From positions 1 to 49,953 of the forward strand of contig DAOWLE010000017.1 of NCBI GenBank assembly GCA_030643545.1: a DNA stretch of 49,953 bases, read 5' to 3'. The notes below the pieces were generated by a model, which had not been told where the DNA came from, made no database searches, and saw nothing but the letters and a program-made list of their open reading frames with translations. The translations under genes and the position numbers were made by a program. The DNA comes from a bacterium. Lineage in GTDB: Bacteria; Patescibacteriota; Minisyncoccia; JAHIHE01; DAOWLE01. Every line of letters starts with the position of its first letter. Positions within the stretch are counted from its first letter, which is position 1. Shown here in pieces: positions 1 through 10,786 of the stretch.

Positions 1-267
1 AAGAACTTTTTTGATTTTGTTTTGCTTTAATATGGAAACCAATGCGCCGCCTCGGGAATTTTTATTGATTTTTTTATCTCTTGAAAAATTTATCACCTGA
101 TCAACTTTTGCTTCTTTCTTCGCTCCATTAAATTCCAAATCATTGATATAAATTATTTTTTTCTTATTTTTCTCAAGATATATAAAATCAGTTAAAGACA
201 AAAAACCCGTTACATAAAACATATTCGCGTCTTGAGAACTATTTGCGATGATTAATTTTGCCGGCAT
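1..267 (-). CDS. N-terminal part of M24-family/Xaa-Pro peptidase-like protein (truncated by window edge)
   Basis: Reverse-strand ATG at 267; reads MPAKLIIANSSQDANMFYVTGFLSLTDFIYLEKNKKKIIYINDLEF..., resembling a creatinase/aminopeptidase P N-terminal domain; open to window start. Confidence 0.55.
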   Translation of the reverse strand, partial: MPAKLIIANSSQDANMFYVTGFLSLTDFIYLEKNKKKIIYINDLEFNGAKKEAKVDQVINFSRDKKINKNSRGGALVSILKQNKIKKVL

Positions 268-304
268 AATTTGAAATTATTGTAAATTATAAAATAAAAG
301 CAGA

Positions 305-379
305 TGTCGCCCTGAGCTTGTCAAAGGGTTATTGATTTTCAGGATAAAATGTCTATTCTTCGACAGGCTCAGAATGACA
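305..379. repeat. Small palindromic element (TGTC..CCTGAGCTTGTC ... GACAGGCTCAGAATGACA)
   Basis: Inverted ends tgtcgccctgagcttgtc / gacaggctcagaatgaca; same family style as 4727-4822 and 31935-32042. Confidence 0.7.
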
Positions 380-431
380 TTTTATCCTTTTCGTAATTCA
401 GAGTATTTTGTAATTCAAAACATTTAAAAAA

Positions 432-460
432 TTGACAATTATTTTTTAATCTGTTAAAGT
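432..460 (+). promoter_or_regulatory. Sigma70-type promoter for ncRNA candidate
   Basis: TTGACA (432-437), 17-nt spacer, TAAAGT (455-460), just upstream of the AGGGGGTGAT RNA start at ~471. Confidence 0.7.
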
Positions 461-470
461 TTTAATCAAT

Positions 471-780
471 AGGGGGTGATATAAAAAAGATGGGCGCAGC
501 AGCAGCCATGTTCGTAGACGCGGAATAGGCACTTGATGAAAAAAGAAGACAAGGATTCCCATAAACGACAATTAGAAGAAGTAAAGAAGAATCCGCTGAC
601 TGGGATTGCCAATCTCAGCAGAAACCGCAAAAGCGAATTAAGAATATCGCCCGATAAAAAAAGTCGGGAATCAAAATTTGGGGGGGATACTTTCAAGGTG
701 AAAACAAAAAATATTTTTTACCCCTTCACAACACTAGCAGATTAGAACAAAATCAAAATAGTTCTCATCTGCTTTTTTCT
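471..780 (+). ncRNA. Candidate structured non-coding RNA (possibly raiA-like; family not verified)
   Basis: Promoter upstream and terminator at the 3' end; internal hairpins GGGATT-gcc-AATCTC and CCCGA-taaaaaaag-TCGGG; possible long-range pairing of the 5' AGGGGG with the 3' CCCCTT; the ORFs here are not protein-like. Confidence 0.6.
736..780 (+). terminator. Rho-independent terminator
   Basis: AGCAGAT-t-AGAAC...GTTCT-c-ATCTGCT followed by TTTTTTCTT. Confidence 0.8.
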
Positions 781-791
781 TATTGAAAAAA

Positions 792-3410
792 TCAAACCCC
801 AACCACAATCTCATCCCCTTTTCCTTTCACAAAAACTTTATCGTTTTCTTTGATTTCCCCTTGAATCATTTTCTTTGCCAAAGGATTAAGAACCATTGTC
901 TGGATAGTCCGCTTTAAAGGACGGGCGCCATAAAACGGATCAAATCCTTTTTTGACCAAAATTTCCTTGGCTGATTTGTCAACATTGATTTTGATTCGTT
1001 TTTCTGACAATCTCTCCTGGATTTTTTTAATCTGCAAATCAACAATTTTCATCATCTCGGTTTTTCCTAAATTATTAAAGACAATAATATCGTCAACGCG
1101 GTTTAAAAATTCCGGACGGAAATATTTTTTCAACGCCTCCCTGATTTTTTCCTTCATATTTTTCTTTTCCTCGCCATGAGAACTTATTCTATTGGCAAAG
1201 CCAAGCCCGGCAAACTCGCGGGCGATTTCATTGCCGATATTTGAAGTCATAATAATAATCGTATTTTTAAAATCAACTATTCTGCCTTTTGCGTCAGTCA
1301 GCCGCCCATCGTCAAGAATTTGGAGAAAAACATTGAAAATTTCCGGATGGGCTTTTTCAATTTCATCAAAGAGAACAATACTGTAAGGTTTTCTGCGAAT
1401 TTGTTCGGTTAATTGCCCGCCTTCTTCATAGCCGACATAACCCGGCGGCGAACCAACCATTCTGGCAACTGTATGTTTTTCCGCGTACTCGCTCATATCC
1501 AAACGGACAATCGCGTCTTCGTCGTTAAACATAAAAAACGCCAGCGCTTTTACCAATTCTGTTTTTCCCACGCCAGTCGGCCCGGTGAAAATAAACGAAG
1601 CGATCGGACGGGTTTCCTCGCAGACACCGGCGCGAGCCCGGCGAATCGCGTCAGAAACCGCGGCAATCGCATGGGACTGTCCAATGATTAGCTTGCTTAA
1701 ATCCTCTTCCATATGAGATAATTTTATCGCTTCGCCTTCAAGCATTTTTTCCACTGGAATTCCGGTCCAGCGCGCGACAACCCGGGCGACATCTTCTTCA
1801 GTCACTTCTTCTTTAAGAATCGCTCTTGTTTTTTGGACTTCAATTAATTTTTTCTGCGACACTTTAATTTTCTTTTCCATTTCTGGAATCAACCCATGGC
1901 GAATCTCAGCGACTTTTTGCAATTCTCCTTTTCGTTCGGCAATTTCCGATGACTGGCGAAGCTGGTCAATTTCTTTTTTCATTTTCCGAATTTCCGAAAT
2001 AACCTCTTTTTCTTTTTTCCATTGGATTTCCAACGACTGGCTTTCTTCTTTCAGCTCGGCTAATCTTTTATTGATTTTTCTCAATCGCTCGCGGGACGCC
2101 TTGTCTTTTTCTTTTGAGAGCGCCCGCTTTTCAATTTCATGGGTAATCATTTCCCTTTTTAATTTATCAAGCTCAATCGGCATACTGTCAATTTCCATCC
2201 GCAAAGCCGAAGCCGCCTCGTCCATTAAATCAACTGCTTTGTCCGGCAAAAATCTTCCGGAAACATACCGGTTAGAAAATGTCGCCGCGGCAACCAAAGC
2301 TCCGTCAGTAATTCTCACTCCGTGATGGACTTCATATTTTTCTTTTATCCCGCGCAAAATGGCAATGGAATCTTCCACGGAAGGTTCGGCGGCGTAAACC
2401 GGCTGGAAACGCCGTTCAAGAGCCGCGTCTTTTTCAATATATTTTTGATACTCGCGAAAAGTTGTCGCGCCGATACAGTGTAATTCGCCGCGCGCTAAAG
2501 CCGGCTTCAGCATATTTGAAGCGTCCATTGAACCTTCCACGGCTCCGGCTCCGACCAAAGTGTGAAGCTCGTCAATAAAAAGAATAATTTTTCCGGCTGA
2601 CTGGTCAATTTCTTTTAAAACCGCTTTGAGCCGATCCTCAAATTCTCCCCGAAACCGCGAGCCGGCGATTAAAGAACCCAAATCCAAAGCAATTACTTCT
2701 TTGTCTTTTAATGTCTCCGGCACATCGCCATCAACAATTCTTTGCGCCAGACCTTCAACAATTGCCGTCTTTCCGGTTCCGGCTTCACCGACAACAACCG
2801 GATTATTTTTTGTTCTTCGGGAAAGAACCTGCATCACTCTACGAATTTCATCGTCCCGTCCGATTACCGGATCTAATTTTTCCTGGCGCGCAAGTTCCGT
2901 TAAATTGCGCGCGTATTTTTTTAAAACCTGATATTTCGCTTCCGGCTCGGGCGAGGTGACTTTTTGCCCGCCCCTTACTTCGGTTAAAACTTTTAAAATC
3001 GCTTCATAAGTAATTCCGGCGTCCGTTAAAATCATTTTCATTTTCGCCTCATTTTTTGCCATTGCCAAAAATAAATGCTCGGTGGAAATATATTCATCAT
3101 CAAGATTCTCTGTTTCGTGCCTGGCTTGCTGGATAATCGCGCCGACTTCCGGAGCAAGATAAACCTGCCCCTGAATAGCAGGACCAGTCACTTGCGGAGT
3201 ATTTTTTATTTCATTTTTAATTTGCTCGGTAAGAATATCAACGTCAATATTTATTTTTTTTAAAATAGACAAAACCGTCCCGTCTTTTTGGGAAATCAAA
3301 GCCAATGCTAAATGAGCAGGCCCAACCTGCTGTTGATTATTTTGCGTAGCGATTTCCTGCGCCCGCAAAAACGCTTCCTGCGATTTAGTTGTAAAACGAT
3401 TTAAGTCCAT
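792..3410 (-). CDS. clpB: ATP-dependent chaperone ClpB
   Basis: 872 aa; N-terminal Clp repeats, two AAA+ Walker A motifs ([16 protein letters not shown]), middle coiled coil. Confidence 0.97.
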   Translation of the reverse strand: MDLNRFTTKSQEAFLRAQEIATQNNQQQVGPAHLALALISQKDGTVLSILKKINIDVDILTEQIKNEIKNTPQVTGPAIQGQVYLAPEVGAIIQQARHETENLDDEYISTEHLFLAMAKNEAKMKMILTDAGITYEAILKVLTEVRGGQKVTSPEPEAKYQVLKKYARNLTELARQEKLDPVIGRDDEIRRVMQVLSRRTKNNPVVVGEAGTGKTAIVEGLAQRIVDGDVPETLKDKEVIALDLGSLIAGSRFRGEFEDRLKAVLKEIDQSAGKIILFIDELHTLVGAGAVEGSMDASNMLKPALARGELHCIGATTFREYQKYIEKDAALERRFQPVYAAEPSVEDSIAILRGIKEKYEVHHGVRITDGALVAAATFSNRYVSGRFLPDKAVDLMDEAASALRMEIDSMPIELDKLKREMITHEIEKRALSKEKDKASRERLRKINKRLAELKEESQSLEIQWKKEKEVISEIRKMKKEIDQLRQSSEIAERKGELQKVAEIRHGLIPEMEKKIKVSQKKLIEVQKTRAILKEEVTEEDVARVVARWTGIPVEKMLEGEAIKLSHMEEDLSKLIIGQSHAIAAVSDAIRRARAGVCEETRPIASFIFTGPTGVGKTELVKALAFFMFNDEDAIVRLDMSEYAEKHTVARMVGSPPGYVGYEEGGQLTEQIRRKPYSIVLFDEIEKAHPEIFNVFLQILDDGRLTDAKGRIVDFKNTIIIMTSNIGNEIAREFAGLGFANRISSHGEEKKNMKEKIREALKKYFRPEFLNRVDDIIVFNNLGKTEMMKIVDLQIKKIQERLSEKRIKINVDKSAKEILVKKGFDPFYGARPLKRTIQTMVLNPLAKKMIQGEIKENDKVFVKGKGDEIVVGV

Positions 3411-3433
3411 AATAAAAATTTAAAAAATATTCA

Positions 3434-3539
3434 TTCCCCTCTTGAGAGGGGTTAGGGGTGTGTAATTTCTCCCCCTTTTTAAAGGGGGATTAAGGGGGAT
3501 TTTAATTTATTCCCCTCTTGAAAGGGGTTAGGGGTGTGT
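3434..3539. repeat. Nested palindromic repeat cluster
   Basis: Two 30-nt copies of TTCCCCTCTTGA(G/A)AGGGGTTAGGGGTGTGT (3434-3463, 3510-3539) flanking CCCCCTTTTTAAAGGGGGATTAAGGGGGATTT. Confidence 0.85.
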
Positions 3540-3651
3540 TTTTTTTCTTTCTTTATTTCCATTCTAACATTTTTTTATTAAAAGTCAAAAAAAGAACTGG
3601 ATTATAAACCAGTTTCTTTTTTTAAAATTTCAAAAATCTTTTTTCTCTTCT

Positions 3652-3954
3652 CTATTCTTTCACGTTTTCAAGCACCTCTTTCCTATATTTTTCAACTTCT
3701 TCTTTTACGATTGCTGAGAACAAATCAGGATTTTTTTCTTCTAAATAATCATTGGCTTGTTTTTCTCCCTGGTTTTTAAGAATGCCGTTTAATTCTTTTG
3801 CTTCTTCATCGCTTAAATTCTTAATCGCTCTAAGGATAACTCGTTTGTAGGCTATTTCAGACATTTTCATTATTAGTTCCTGTTTTTTTTCTTCTGATAA
3901 ATTTTCTAATCCTAATTCGTCAATAATTGTTTTTATTTTTTTTTGAGGTTCCAT
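3652..3954 (-). CDS. Hypothetical small helical protein (DUF5663-like?)
   Basis: 100 aa helix-rich ORF, MEPQKKIKTIIDELGLENLSEEKKQELIMKMSEIAYKRVI; family by recall only. Confidence 0.6.
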   Translation of the reverse strand: MEPQKKIKTIIDELGLENLSEEKKQELIMKMSEIAYKRVILRAIKNLSDEEAKELNGILKNQGEKQANDYLEEKNPDLFSAIVKEEVEKYRKEVLENVKE

Positions 3955-4033
3955 ATAAGTTCCTTTCTTTTTTAATTAATTTGGTTTTTGATTGGTTAGG
4001 TTTGTTTTTTGATTTGATTTGATTATTTTTATT

Positions 4034-4654
4034 TTACTCTCTTTCTAATTCTTCTAATTTCTCCTCGAGTTTTGATAGTGATAGCGTAAATCCCACCATT
4101 GCAGCTATTGCAACAAATGGCATTAAGCCCTCAATCCCAGGTTCAACGCCAAGTACTTCAACTTTATAAGCCTCATATAAAGTGTCAGCTATACCTGCGC
4201 CTGCAGTTGATACCAATACACCCGTAGGATGTTCTGTTAAAAATTTTAATACAGCAATACTCACTTTTTTAAGATTTTCTTTCGCCTTTCCCACAAGACT
4301 TTCAAAAATTTTCTTTTTTTCTTCTGGCAAATCTTCTTTTTCTTGATTAACTTTTTCTTCTTGAATTTCTAAAAGATGATTTATTCCCTCTAATTTTCCT
4401 TCAAGTATTTCTTTTTTTTCTTCAATTTTTGCTCCAAACTTTTCTTCTTTAGTTTCAAGTTTTTCTTTTTTAGCTTCAAGCTTTTCTTTTCTATTTTCAA
4501 GCTTTTCTTTTCCTTTTGGCATTAATTTTGTTTCCTCTCCTGTTTTAATTTCTGCTTCGCCAACTTCATCTTTATTTTCATCTCCTTCGCCTAAACCTTG
4601 AGGCGTTTTTTCGGGCGCCTTTTGAGGATTAAATCCTGCATCTTCAATACCCAT
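4034..4654 (-). CDS. Hypothetical coiled-coil protein with C-terminal transmembrane segments
   Basis: 206 aa; KEKLE(N/A/T)K(K/R)EKLE repeats, then two hydrophobic segments. Confidence 0.7.
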   Translation of the reverse strand: MGIEDAGFNPQKAPEKTPQGLGEGDENKDEVGEAEIKTGEETKLMPKGKEKLENRKEKLEAKKEKLETKEEKFGAKIEEKKEILEGKLEGINHLLEIQEEKVNQEKEDLPEEKKKIFESLVGKAKENLKKVSIAVLKFLTEHPTGVLVSTAGAGIADTLYEAYKVEVLGVEPGIEGLMPFVAIAAMVGFTLSLSKLEEKLEELERE

Positions 4655-4726
4655 ATTTTTATTTCCTTTCCGCCATTTTAAAAATGGCTTTTAAAAAATT
4701 ATTAAATTTCTTCAAATCTGCTAATC

Positions 4727-4822
4727 TGTCATCCCGAACTTGTTTCGGGATCTATTTAAAAATCCCCCTAACCCCCTTTAAAAAGGGGGAAAATTAAATT
4801 CTGAAATGAATTCAGAATGACA
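4727..4822. repeat. Composite palindromic element (CCCGAACTTGTTTCGGG ... TTCAGAATGACA) with a CCCCCTAACCCCC element inside
   Basis: TGTCATCCCGAACTTGTTTCGGGATC at left, TTCTGAAATGAATTCAGAATGACA at right, with a reverse-oriented CCCCCTTTAAAAAGGGGG element nested between. Confidence 0.8.
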
Positions 4823-5032
4823 ACGATTCTTCAAACTTATTATCAGTATAGCACATTTTGCACAAAAAGTCAAATTTTATTGCTGGTTTTGGAATCTAAA
4901 TGAAAAAAAAATTATGAAAACGAAAAGTAACACTATTAAAATTATCGGATAATTTCTATACTGCTCTATAGATTTTATACGATAATAATTCTACGGATTT
5001 ATAGCAAAAGACATAATTATTTAAACATTCTT

Positions 5033-5060
5033 GAAGGCGACATTGGCCAATGTCGCCTTC
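5033..5060. repeat. Perfect 28-nt palindrome
   Basis: GAAGGCGACATTGGCCAATGTCGCCTTC. Confidence 0.9.
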
Positions 5061-5105
5061 AGAAGATTACATACTGTCTAAACATTTATATCAGATATTA
5101 TATCA

Positions 5106-5651
5106 TCACATCAATAATTTTGAAATTTCTTCGGCGAATTCCTGGACTGCGTCCGGACCGTTGGCAGTAACAATTTTTCCGTCAATAGTCACGCCATTTG
5201 TCCGCCCGTCCTGCCAGATTGCTCCGCCATCCTGAAGAATTTTAACCGCGCTTTTATCCAAAGCCGTTGACCAAACCGTAGCCTCTCTGCCTTTAAGAAT
5301 TCCCGCTTTGGCTAAAATCGCCGGCGCAATGCAAATCGCTCCGATAACTTTGTCTTTTTCAAACGCCTCGCGGATAATTTGATGAACCCGGGCATTTTCA
5401 AAATAATCCTGCGCCCCTGAACCGCCGATAAGAATAATCGCGTCAAAACCGTTCACCTGAAAATCATCTAAAGTTAAGTCAACTTCCACTTCTCCACCTT
5501 GTGTTCCGATTGCCGTTCCTGTTTGAGAGCTTACCGTAACAACTTCCGCCTCTTGTTTTTTAAAAATTCCTTTTGGAATAAAATACTCTTCATCCCGAAA
5601 ATTTTCAAAAGCGATTACTAAAGCAATTTTTTTAGAATGTAAATTTTCCAT
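5106..5651 (-). CDS. DJ-1/PfpI family protein
   Basis: 181 aa; ALVIAFENFRDEEYFIPKGIFKKQEAEVVTVSS, and AICIAPAILAKAG nucleophile-elbow Cys. Confidence 0.9.
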   Translation of the reverse strand: MENLHSKKIALVIAFENFRDEEYFIPKGIFKKQEAEVVTVSSQTGTAIGTQGGEVEVDLTLDDFQVNGFDAIILIGGSGAQDYFENARVHQIIREAFEKDKVIGAICIAPAILAKAGILKGREATVWSTALDKSAVKILQDGGAIWQDGRTNGVTIDGKIVTANGPDAVQEFAEEISKLLM

Positions 5652-5801
5652 TTTTCCTCCTTTTTAATTTAATTTTTAAATTTATTTTTTAACTCTAATT
5701 ATAAAATACCTTATTTTTACGCTGCCGTCAACTCCATCTAAAAGATATTTTATTTCCTTTTTTAAAAAAACAATGCTATAATAAAGAAAATAATTAATTA
5801 A

Positions 5802-6842
<1,041 letters not shown>

Positions 6843-6854
6843 CAGAAAAAAAAT

Positions 6855-7409
6855 ATGATAGCTTCTTTAAATGGAAAAATTATCTTAAAAGAAGAAAATT
6901 TTATTGTCTTGGAAGTTAACGGAATCGGCTTTAAAATTTTTACCAAAAGCGGCGAACTGGGGAAAGAAATAAAGTTTTTTACCAAACTTTTTTTGCAGAG
7001 AGACACTATCGTGCTTTTTGGATTTGAAAAAATTGAAGAACTGGAAATGTTTGAATTGCTTTTAACCGTTTCCGGAATCGGTCCGCGTTCATCAATGGAA
7101 ATTTTATTTTTAAGCTCTCTTAAGTCAATCAAGTCGGCTATCGCCAATAAGCAAAAAAATTTTTTAAGCAAAGCTAAGGGAATTAGCAAAAAAACCGCGG
7201 AAAGGATAATTATTGAGTTGAAGGACAAATTAAAAAAACATAAAGGAGATAATGAAGAATTTTTTTCTCAAGACGATGAAGCTATTGATGCTTTAGTTAA
7301 TTTAGGTTATACTAGAAATCAGGCAAAGCAAGCATTGGAAAAAGTTCCAGATGAAATAAAAGATATAGGACAAAGAATAAAAATAGCTTTGAAAAATTTA
7401 AAGAAATAG
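6855..7409 (+). CDS. ruvA: Holliday junction branch migration protein RuvA
   Basis: MIASLNGKIILKEENFIVLEVNGIGFKI; HhH motif TVSGIGPRSSMEIL; C-terminal UBA-like NLGYTRNQAKQAL. Confidence 0.93.
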   Translation: MIASLNGKIILKEENFIVLEVNGIGFKIFTKSGELGKEIKFFTKLFLQRDTIVLFGFEKIEELEMFELLLTVSGIGPRSSMEILFLSSLKSIKSAIANKQKNFLSKAKGISKKTAERIIIELKDKLKKHKGDNEEFFSQDDEAIDALVNLGYTRNQAKQALEKVPDEIKDIGQRIKIALKNLKK

Positions 7410-7416
7410 TAAAATT

Positions 7417-8535
7417 ATGGCAAAAGATTATTACAATATTTTAAATGTTCCGCGAAACGCATCCGGCGATCAGGTGAAACGGGCATATCGCCGCTTGGCA
7501 AACCAATATCATCCTGACAAAAAAGGCGGCGATGAAAAAAAATTCAAAGAGATAAACGAGGCCTATCAAATTCTTTCAGACCCGGCGAAAAAACAGCAGT
7601 ACGATCAATTTGGAACGACCTTTGAACAATCTCAAAGTCAAGACCAAGGCGGATATTCCGGTTTTAACGGCTTTCAGGATTTTTCCGGATTTGCTGATAC
7701 TTTCAGCGGTTTTAAACAAAAACAAGGACAAACCGAATATAATTTTGGCGGATTTGAAGATATTTTCCAGGATATTTTTGGCTTTGGGGCAAAAAAAGGC
7801 GGGGTTCAAAAAGGAGAGGATATTTCTGTTGATTTAGAATTAACTTTAGAAGAAGCGGCTCAAGGGAAAATAGAAGAAATTGAAATTTATAAAAGAGTAG
7901 TTTGTCCAAAGTGTAAAGGCGAAGGAGTTGAGCAGGGATCTTCCTTTAAAACTTGTTCTCAATGCCAGGGAAAAGGCGAAGTCAAAACAACTCAAAGAAC
8001 TGTATTTGGAAGTTTTGTAGCGGCGAGAATTTGTCCTCAATGCCATGGAGAAGGAAAAATTCCTGAAAAGTCCTGCGGTAATTGCGGAGGCGACGGCAGG
8101 ATAAGAAATAATGAAAAAATTAAAATAAAAATTCCGGCTGGAATTGACAACAGAGGAACATTGCGGCTTTCCGGGTTGGGAGACGCGGGTAAGCGCGGAA
8201 TTCAGCCGGGCGATTTATACGCAACAATTCATATTAAAAAACATCCATATTTTGAAAGAAAAGGAGACGATATCTTTTGTCAAACAAAAATTTCCTTTAC
8301 ACAAGCTACCTTAGGTGATAAAATAAAAGTGCCAGCTTTAGAAGGCGAAGTTTCTTTGAAAGTTCCGGCTGGAATTGAGTCCGGACAGATTATTCGTTTG
8401 AAAAGCAAGGGCATTACTCATTTAAGAAATCGCGGGAAAGGAGATGAATTCGTTAAAATAATTGTTAAAACGCCGAAGCGATTCAGCCGCAAAGCAAAAG
8501 AATTACTAAAAGATTTAAAAAAAGAAGGGTTATAA
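7417..8535 (+). CDS. dnaJ: Chaperone DnaJ
   Basis: J domain with HPD (YHPDKKGGD), G/F region, four CxxCxGxG-type zinc motifs. Confidence 0.97.
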   Translation: MAKDYYNILNVPRNASGDQVKRAYRRLANQYHPDKKGGDEKKFKEINEAYQILSDPAKKQQYDQFGTTFEQSQSQDQGGYSGFNGFQDFSGFADTFSGFKQKQGQTEYNFGGFEDIFQDIFGFGAKKGGVQKGEDISVDLELTLEEAAQGKIEEIEIYKRVVCPKCKGEGVEQGSSFKTCSQCQGKGEVKTTQRTVFGSFVAARICPQCHGEGKIPEKSCGNCGGDGRIRNNEKIKIKIPAGIDNRGTLRLSGLGDAGKRGIQPGDLYATIHIKKHPYFERKGDDIFCQTKISFTQATLGDKIKVPALEGEVSLKVPAGIESGQIIRLKSKGITHLRNRGKGDEFVKIIVKTPKRFSRKAKELLKDLKKEGL

Positions 8536-8589
8536 AATTATTTAGAATATAAAATTAAATTTTAAATCATAGATAATAAATCATTTTTT

Positions 8590-9888
8590 ATGAAAGTAAA
8601 TTATCTTTCAAAGAATATTGGAAACGAAAACAAAATTCCTGAAAATATAACTATCAGAACAATGCAGTCTGATTTAGCCCGACTAAAAGAAATATCAAAA
8701 CGAAAACCAACAGAAATATTAAAAGGATTGCCAAATAAAATGTCAGAAGTGAATTTAAAAGAAGAATTAAACGATTTTTATCCGAAAAAGCCGTTAAAAA
8801 AAACGACTGGAGAAAAAATCAAGAAATCTTCTTCTTTTTTGAGTTTCCATAAAAAAACGGCTCCGCCCGCTCAATTGCCAGCAGAAAAATCTGAAAAAGA
8901 ATTGGGAAATATTCAACAGCAACCTTCCGCAAAAATTTCTTTTAACGGCGAGAAAAAAAAGCAGGGTATTAATATTACAGAAAAAAAAGATAAGAATGTC
9001 AAATTTTCTATCCCAGATCAACCTTTGAAAAAGAAAAAAGGAAATATTACAATTAGCAATACGATTAGTGGCGTAAACGCGGCCAACGGTTTAGAAAAAA
9101 AACCAAAAGCAAAAAAAAAAGGTAAAAAGATTATTTTAATCGTTGTTTTAATTATAATTTTAATTTGCGCCGGATTAGTTTTTTATAATTTCTTTATCCT
9201 TCAGAATAAAAATGATGAAATTACATCTCCGACAGAAGAAATAAAAGAGCCAAGTGGAGAAAAGCTAGAAAGTATAATACCAAAGATACCATTTATTCCA
9301 AATTTTTTAAAACCAGAAATTCCGACAATTCAACCTTTTATTTCAATAAAAGAAATTTTCAGTTTTGAAGTTTCTTTTGATAAAGAATTTGATTTAATAA
9401 CTGTTTTAAGCAATTATCTAGAAACATTGGAAGAAATTCCTGAGACAGCGTTAGTTGAAATAAATGATGGGGATAAAAAAGTTGATTTAGAAAAATTATT
9501 TCAAAAAATTAATATTAAAATTCCTGAAGAAATAACAGATAATCTCTCAAAAAATAATTACGCTTTGATATTTTTTAATCTTGAAAACGAAAATAGATTA
9601 GCAATAGTGGCTGAAATTAATAATGGCAATATAGAAAAAATTAAAAAAAATATCAGCCAATGGGAAACAACGATGATAGATGATTTAGAATTATTGTTTT
9701 TAAAAACAGAAATAGGTTTTCCATCCACGGCTAATTTCCAGGAAAATACTTACAAAGGAATTAAAATCCGTTATATGAATTTTTCCAAGCCGAATATTAC
9801 GATTGATTATGCTTTTGTTAATGATAAATTAATTCTTGCCACTTCAAAAAAAAGCATTTATAAAATTATTGATATTTTAAAAAAATAA
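8590..9888 (+). CDS. Hypothetical single-pass membrane protein with Lys-rich N-terminal tail
   Basis: 432 aa; basic/low-complexity N-terminus, one TM segment (IILIVVLIIILICAGLVFYNFF), extracytoplasmic domain. Confidence 0.75.
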   Translation: MKVNYLSKNIGNENKIPENITIRTMQSDLARLKEISKRKPTEILKGLPNKMSEVNLKEELNDFYPKKPLKKTTGEKIKKSSSFLSFHKKTAPPAQLPAEKSEKELGNIQQQPSAKISFNGEKKKQGINITEKKDKNVKFSIPDQPLKKKKGNITISNTISGVNAANGLEKKPKAKKKGKKIILIVVLIIILICAGLVFYNFFILQNKNDEITSPTEEIKEPSGEKLESIIPKIPFIPNFLKPEIPTIQPFISIKEIFSFEVSFDKEFDLITVLSNYLETLEEIPETALVEINDGDKKVDLEKLFQKINIKIPEEITDNLSKNNYALIFFNLENENRLAIVAEINNGNIEKIKKNISQWETTMIDDLELLFLKTEIGFPSTANFQENTYKGIKIRYMNFSKPNITIDYAFVNDKLILATSKKSIYKIIDILKK

Positions 9889-9890
9889 AT

Positions 9891-10766
9891 ATGGAAACAA
9901 AAAAAATTAAAATTTTAATTATAGAAGATGAAAAAGCTCTTGTGAATGTTTTAGAAAAAAAACTTCTCTATGAAGGATACGAAGTTTCTGTCGCGTGCGA
10001 CGGACAAGAAGGAATGCACAAAGTAAAAGCGACTAATCCGAATTTAATTTTACTTGATATTGTAATGCCAAAAATGAATGGTTTTGAAGTTTTAGAAAAT
10101 TTAAAAAAAGATAAAAAAATTTCTTCAATTCCGGTGATTGTTCTTTCTAACTCCGGCTATAGCGTAGATTTGGATAAAGCGCTGGATTTGGGAGCAGTTG
10201 ATTATTTAGTTAAAGCTGAATTTGATCTGGATGAAGTAGTTAAAAAAATAGAAGAAATTATCGGCAAGGAAAATTTTCCAAAAGAAGAATTAAAAGATAA
10301 AGAAAAACAAAATTTAAGCCAAGAAATTTTTTCTCAAGATAATAATGGCCTTAAAAAAATTCTAATTGTTGAAGACGACAAATTTTTAAGGGATTTATGC
10401 TTAAGAAAATTAGAAAAAAACGGCTTTAAAGTTTCAACTGCGTTTGATGGTGAAGAAGGACTTAAAAAAATTAAAGAAGAAAAACCAGTTCTTGTTCTTT
10501 TGGATATTGTTCTTCCTGGACTTTCCGGCTTTGAAGTTTTAAAACAAATTAAAACAAATCCCCAGACAGCTTCTATCCCGATTATTATTCTTTCCAATCT
10601 TGGACAGAAAGAAGATATAAAAAAAGGAATAAATCTCGGAGCTGAAGATTATATTATTAAAGCTGACAATACTCCGAATGAAATTATTGAGAAAGTCAAA
10701 TCGGTAATGGCAAAAAAAAATGGAAAGCTAAAAATGTCCGCTAAAGGCGGAAAAAATAATATTTAA
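9891..10766 (+). CDS. Tandem response-regulator receiver protein (two REC domains, no output domain)
   Basis: Two copies of ILI(I/V)ED(E/D)...LLDI(V)(M/L)P...VIVLSN...K. Confidence 0.92.
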   Translation: METKKIKILIIEDEKALVNVLEKKLLYEGYEVSVACDGQEGMHKVKATNPNLILLDIVMPKMNGFEVLENLKKDKKISSIPVIVLSNSGYSVDLDKALDLGAVDYLVKAEFDLDEVVKKIEEIIGKENFPKEELKDKEKQNLSQEIFSQDNNGLKKILIVEDDKFLRDLCLRKLEKNGFKVSTAFDGEEGLKKIKEEKPVLVLLDIVLPGLSGFEVLKQIKTNPQTASIPIIILSNLGQKEDIKKGINLGAEDYIIKADNTPNEIIEKVKSVMAKKNGKLKMSAKGGKNNI

Positions 10767-10786
10767 AATTTTAGATTTATTCGTTT

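Noticed and set aside
466-745. ORFs 466-696 (-) and 533-745 (+)
   Set aside because: They overlap the structured RNA candidate and show no protein-like composition or RBS context.
471-780. tmRNA interpretation of the ncRNA candidate (short AAAAMFVDAE-stop reading frame)
   Set aside because: No tRNA-like acceptor/T arm pairing at the ends and no recognisable tag ending; a terminator hairpin occupies the 3' end.
952-3263. Plus-strand ORFs opposite clpB (and similar antisense ORFs opposite purL, gap, ileS, lcp)
   Set aside because: Shadow ORFs of strongly supported genes; no independent protein signature.
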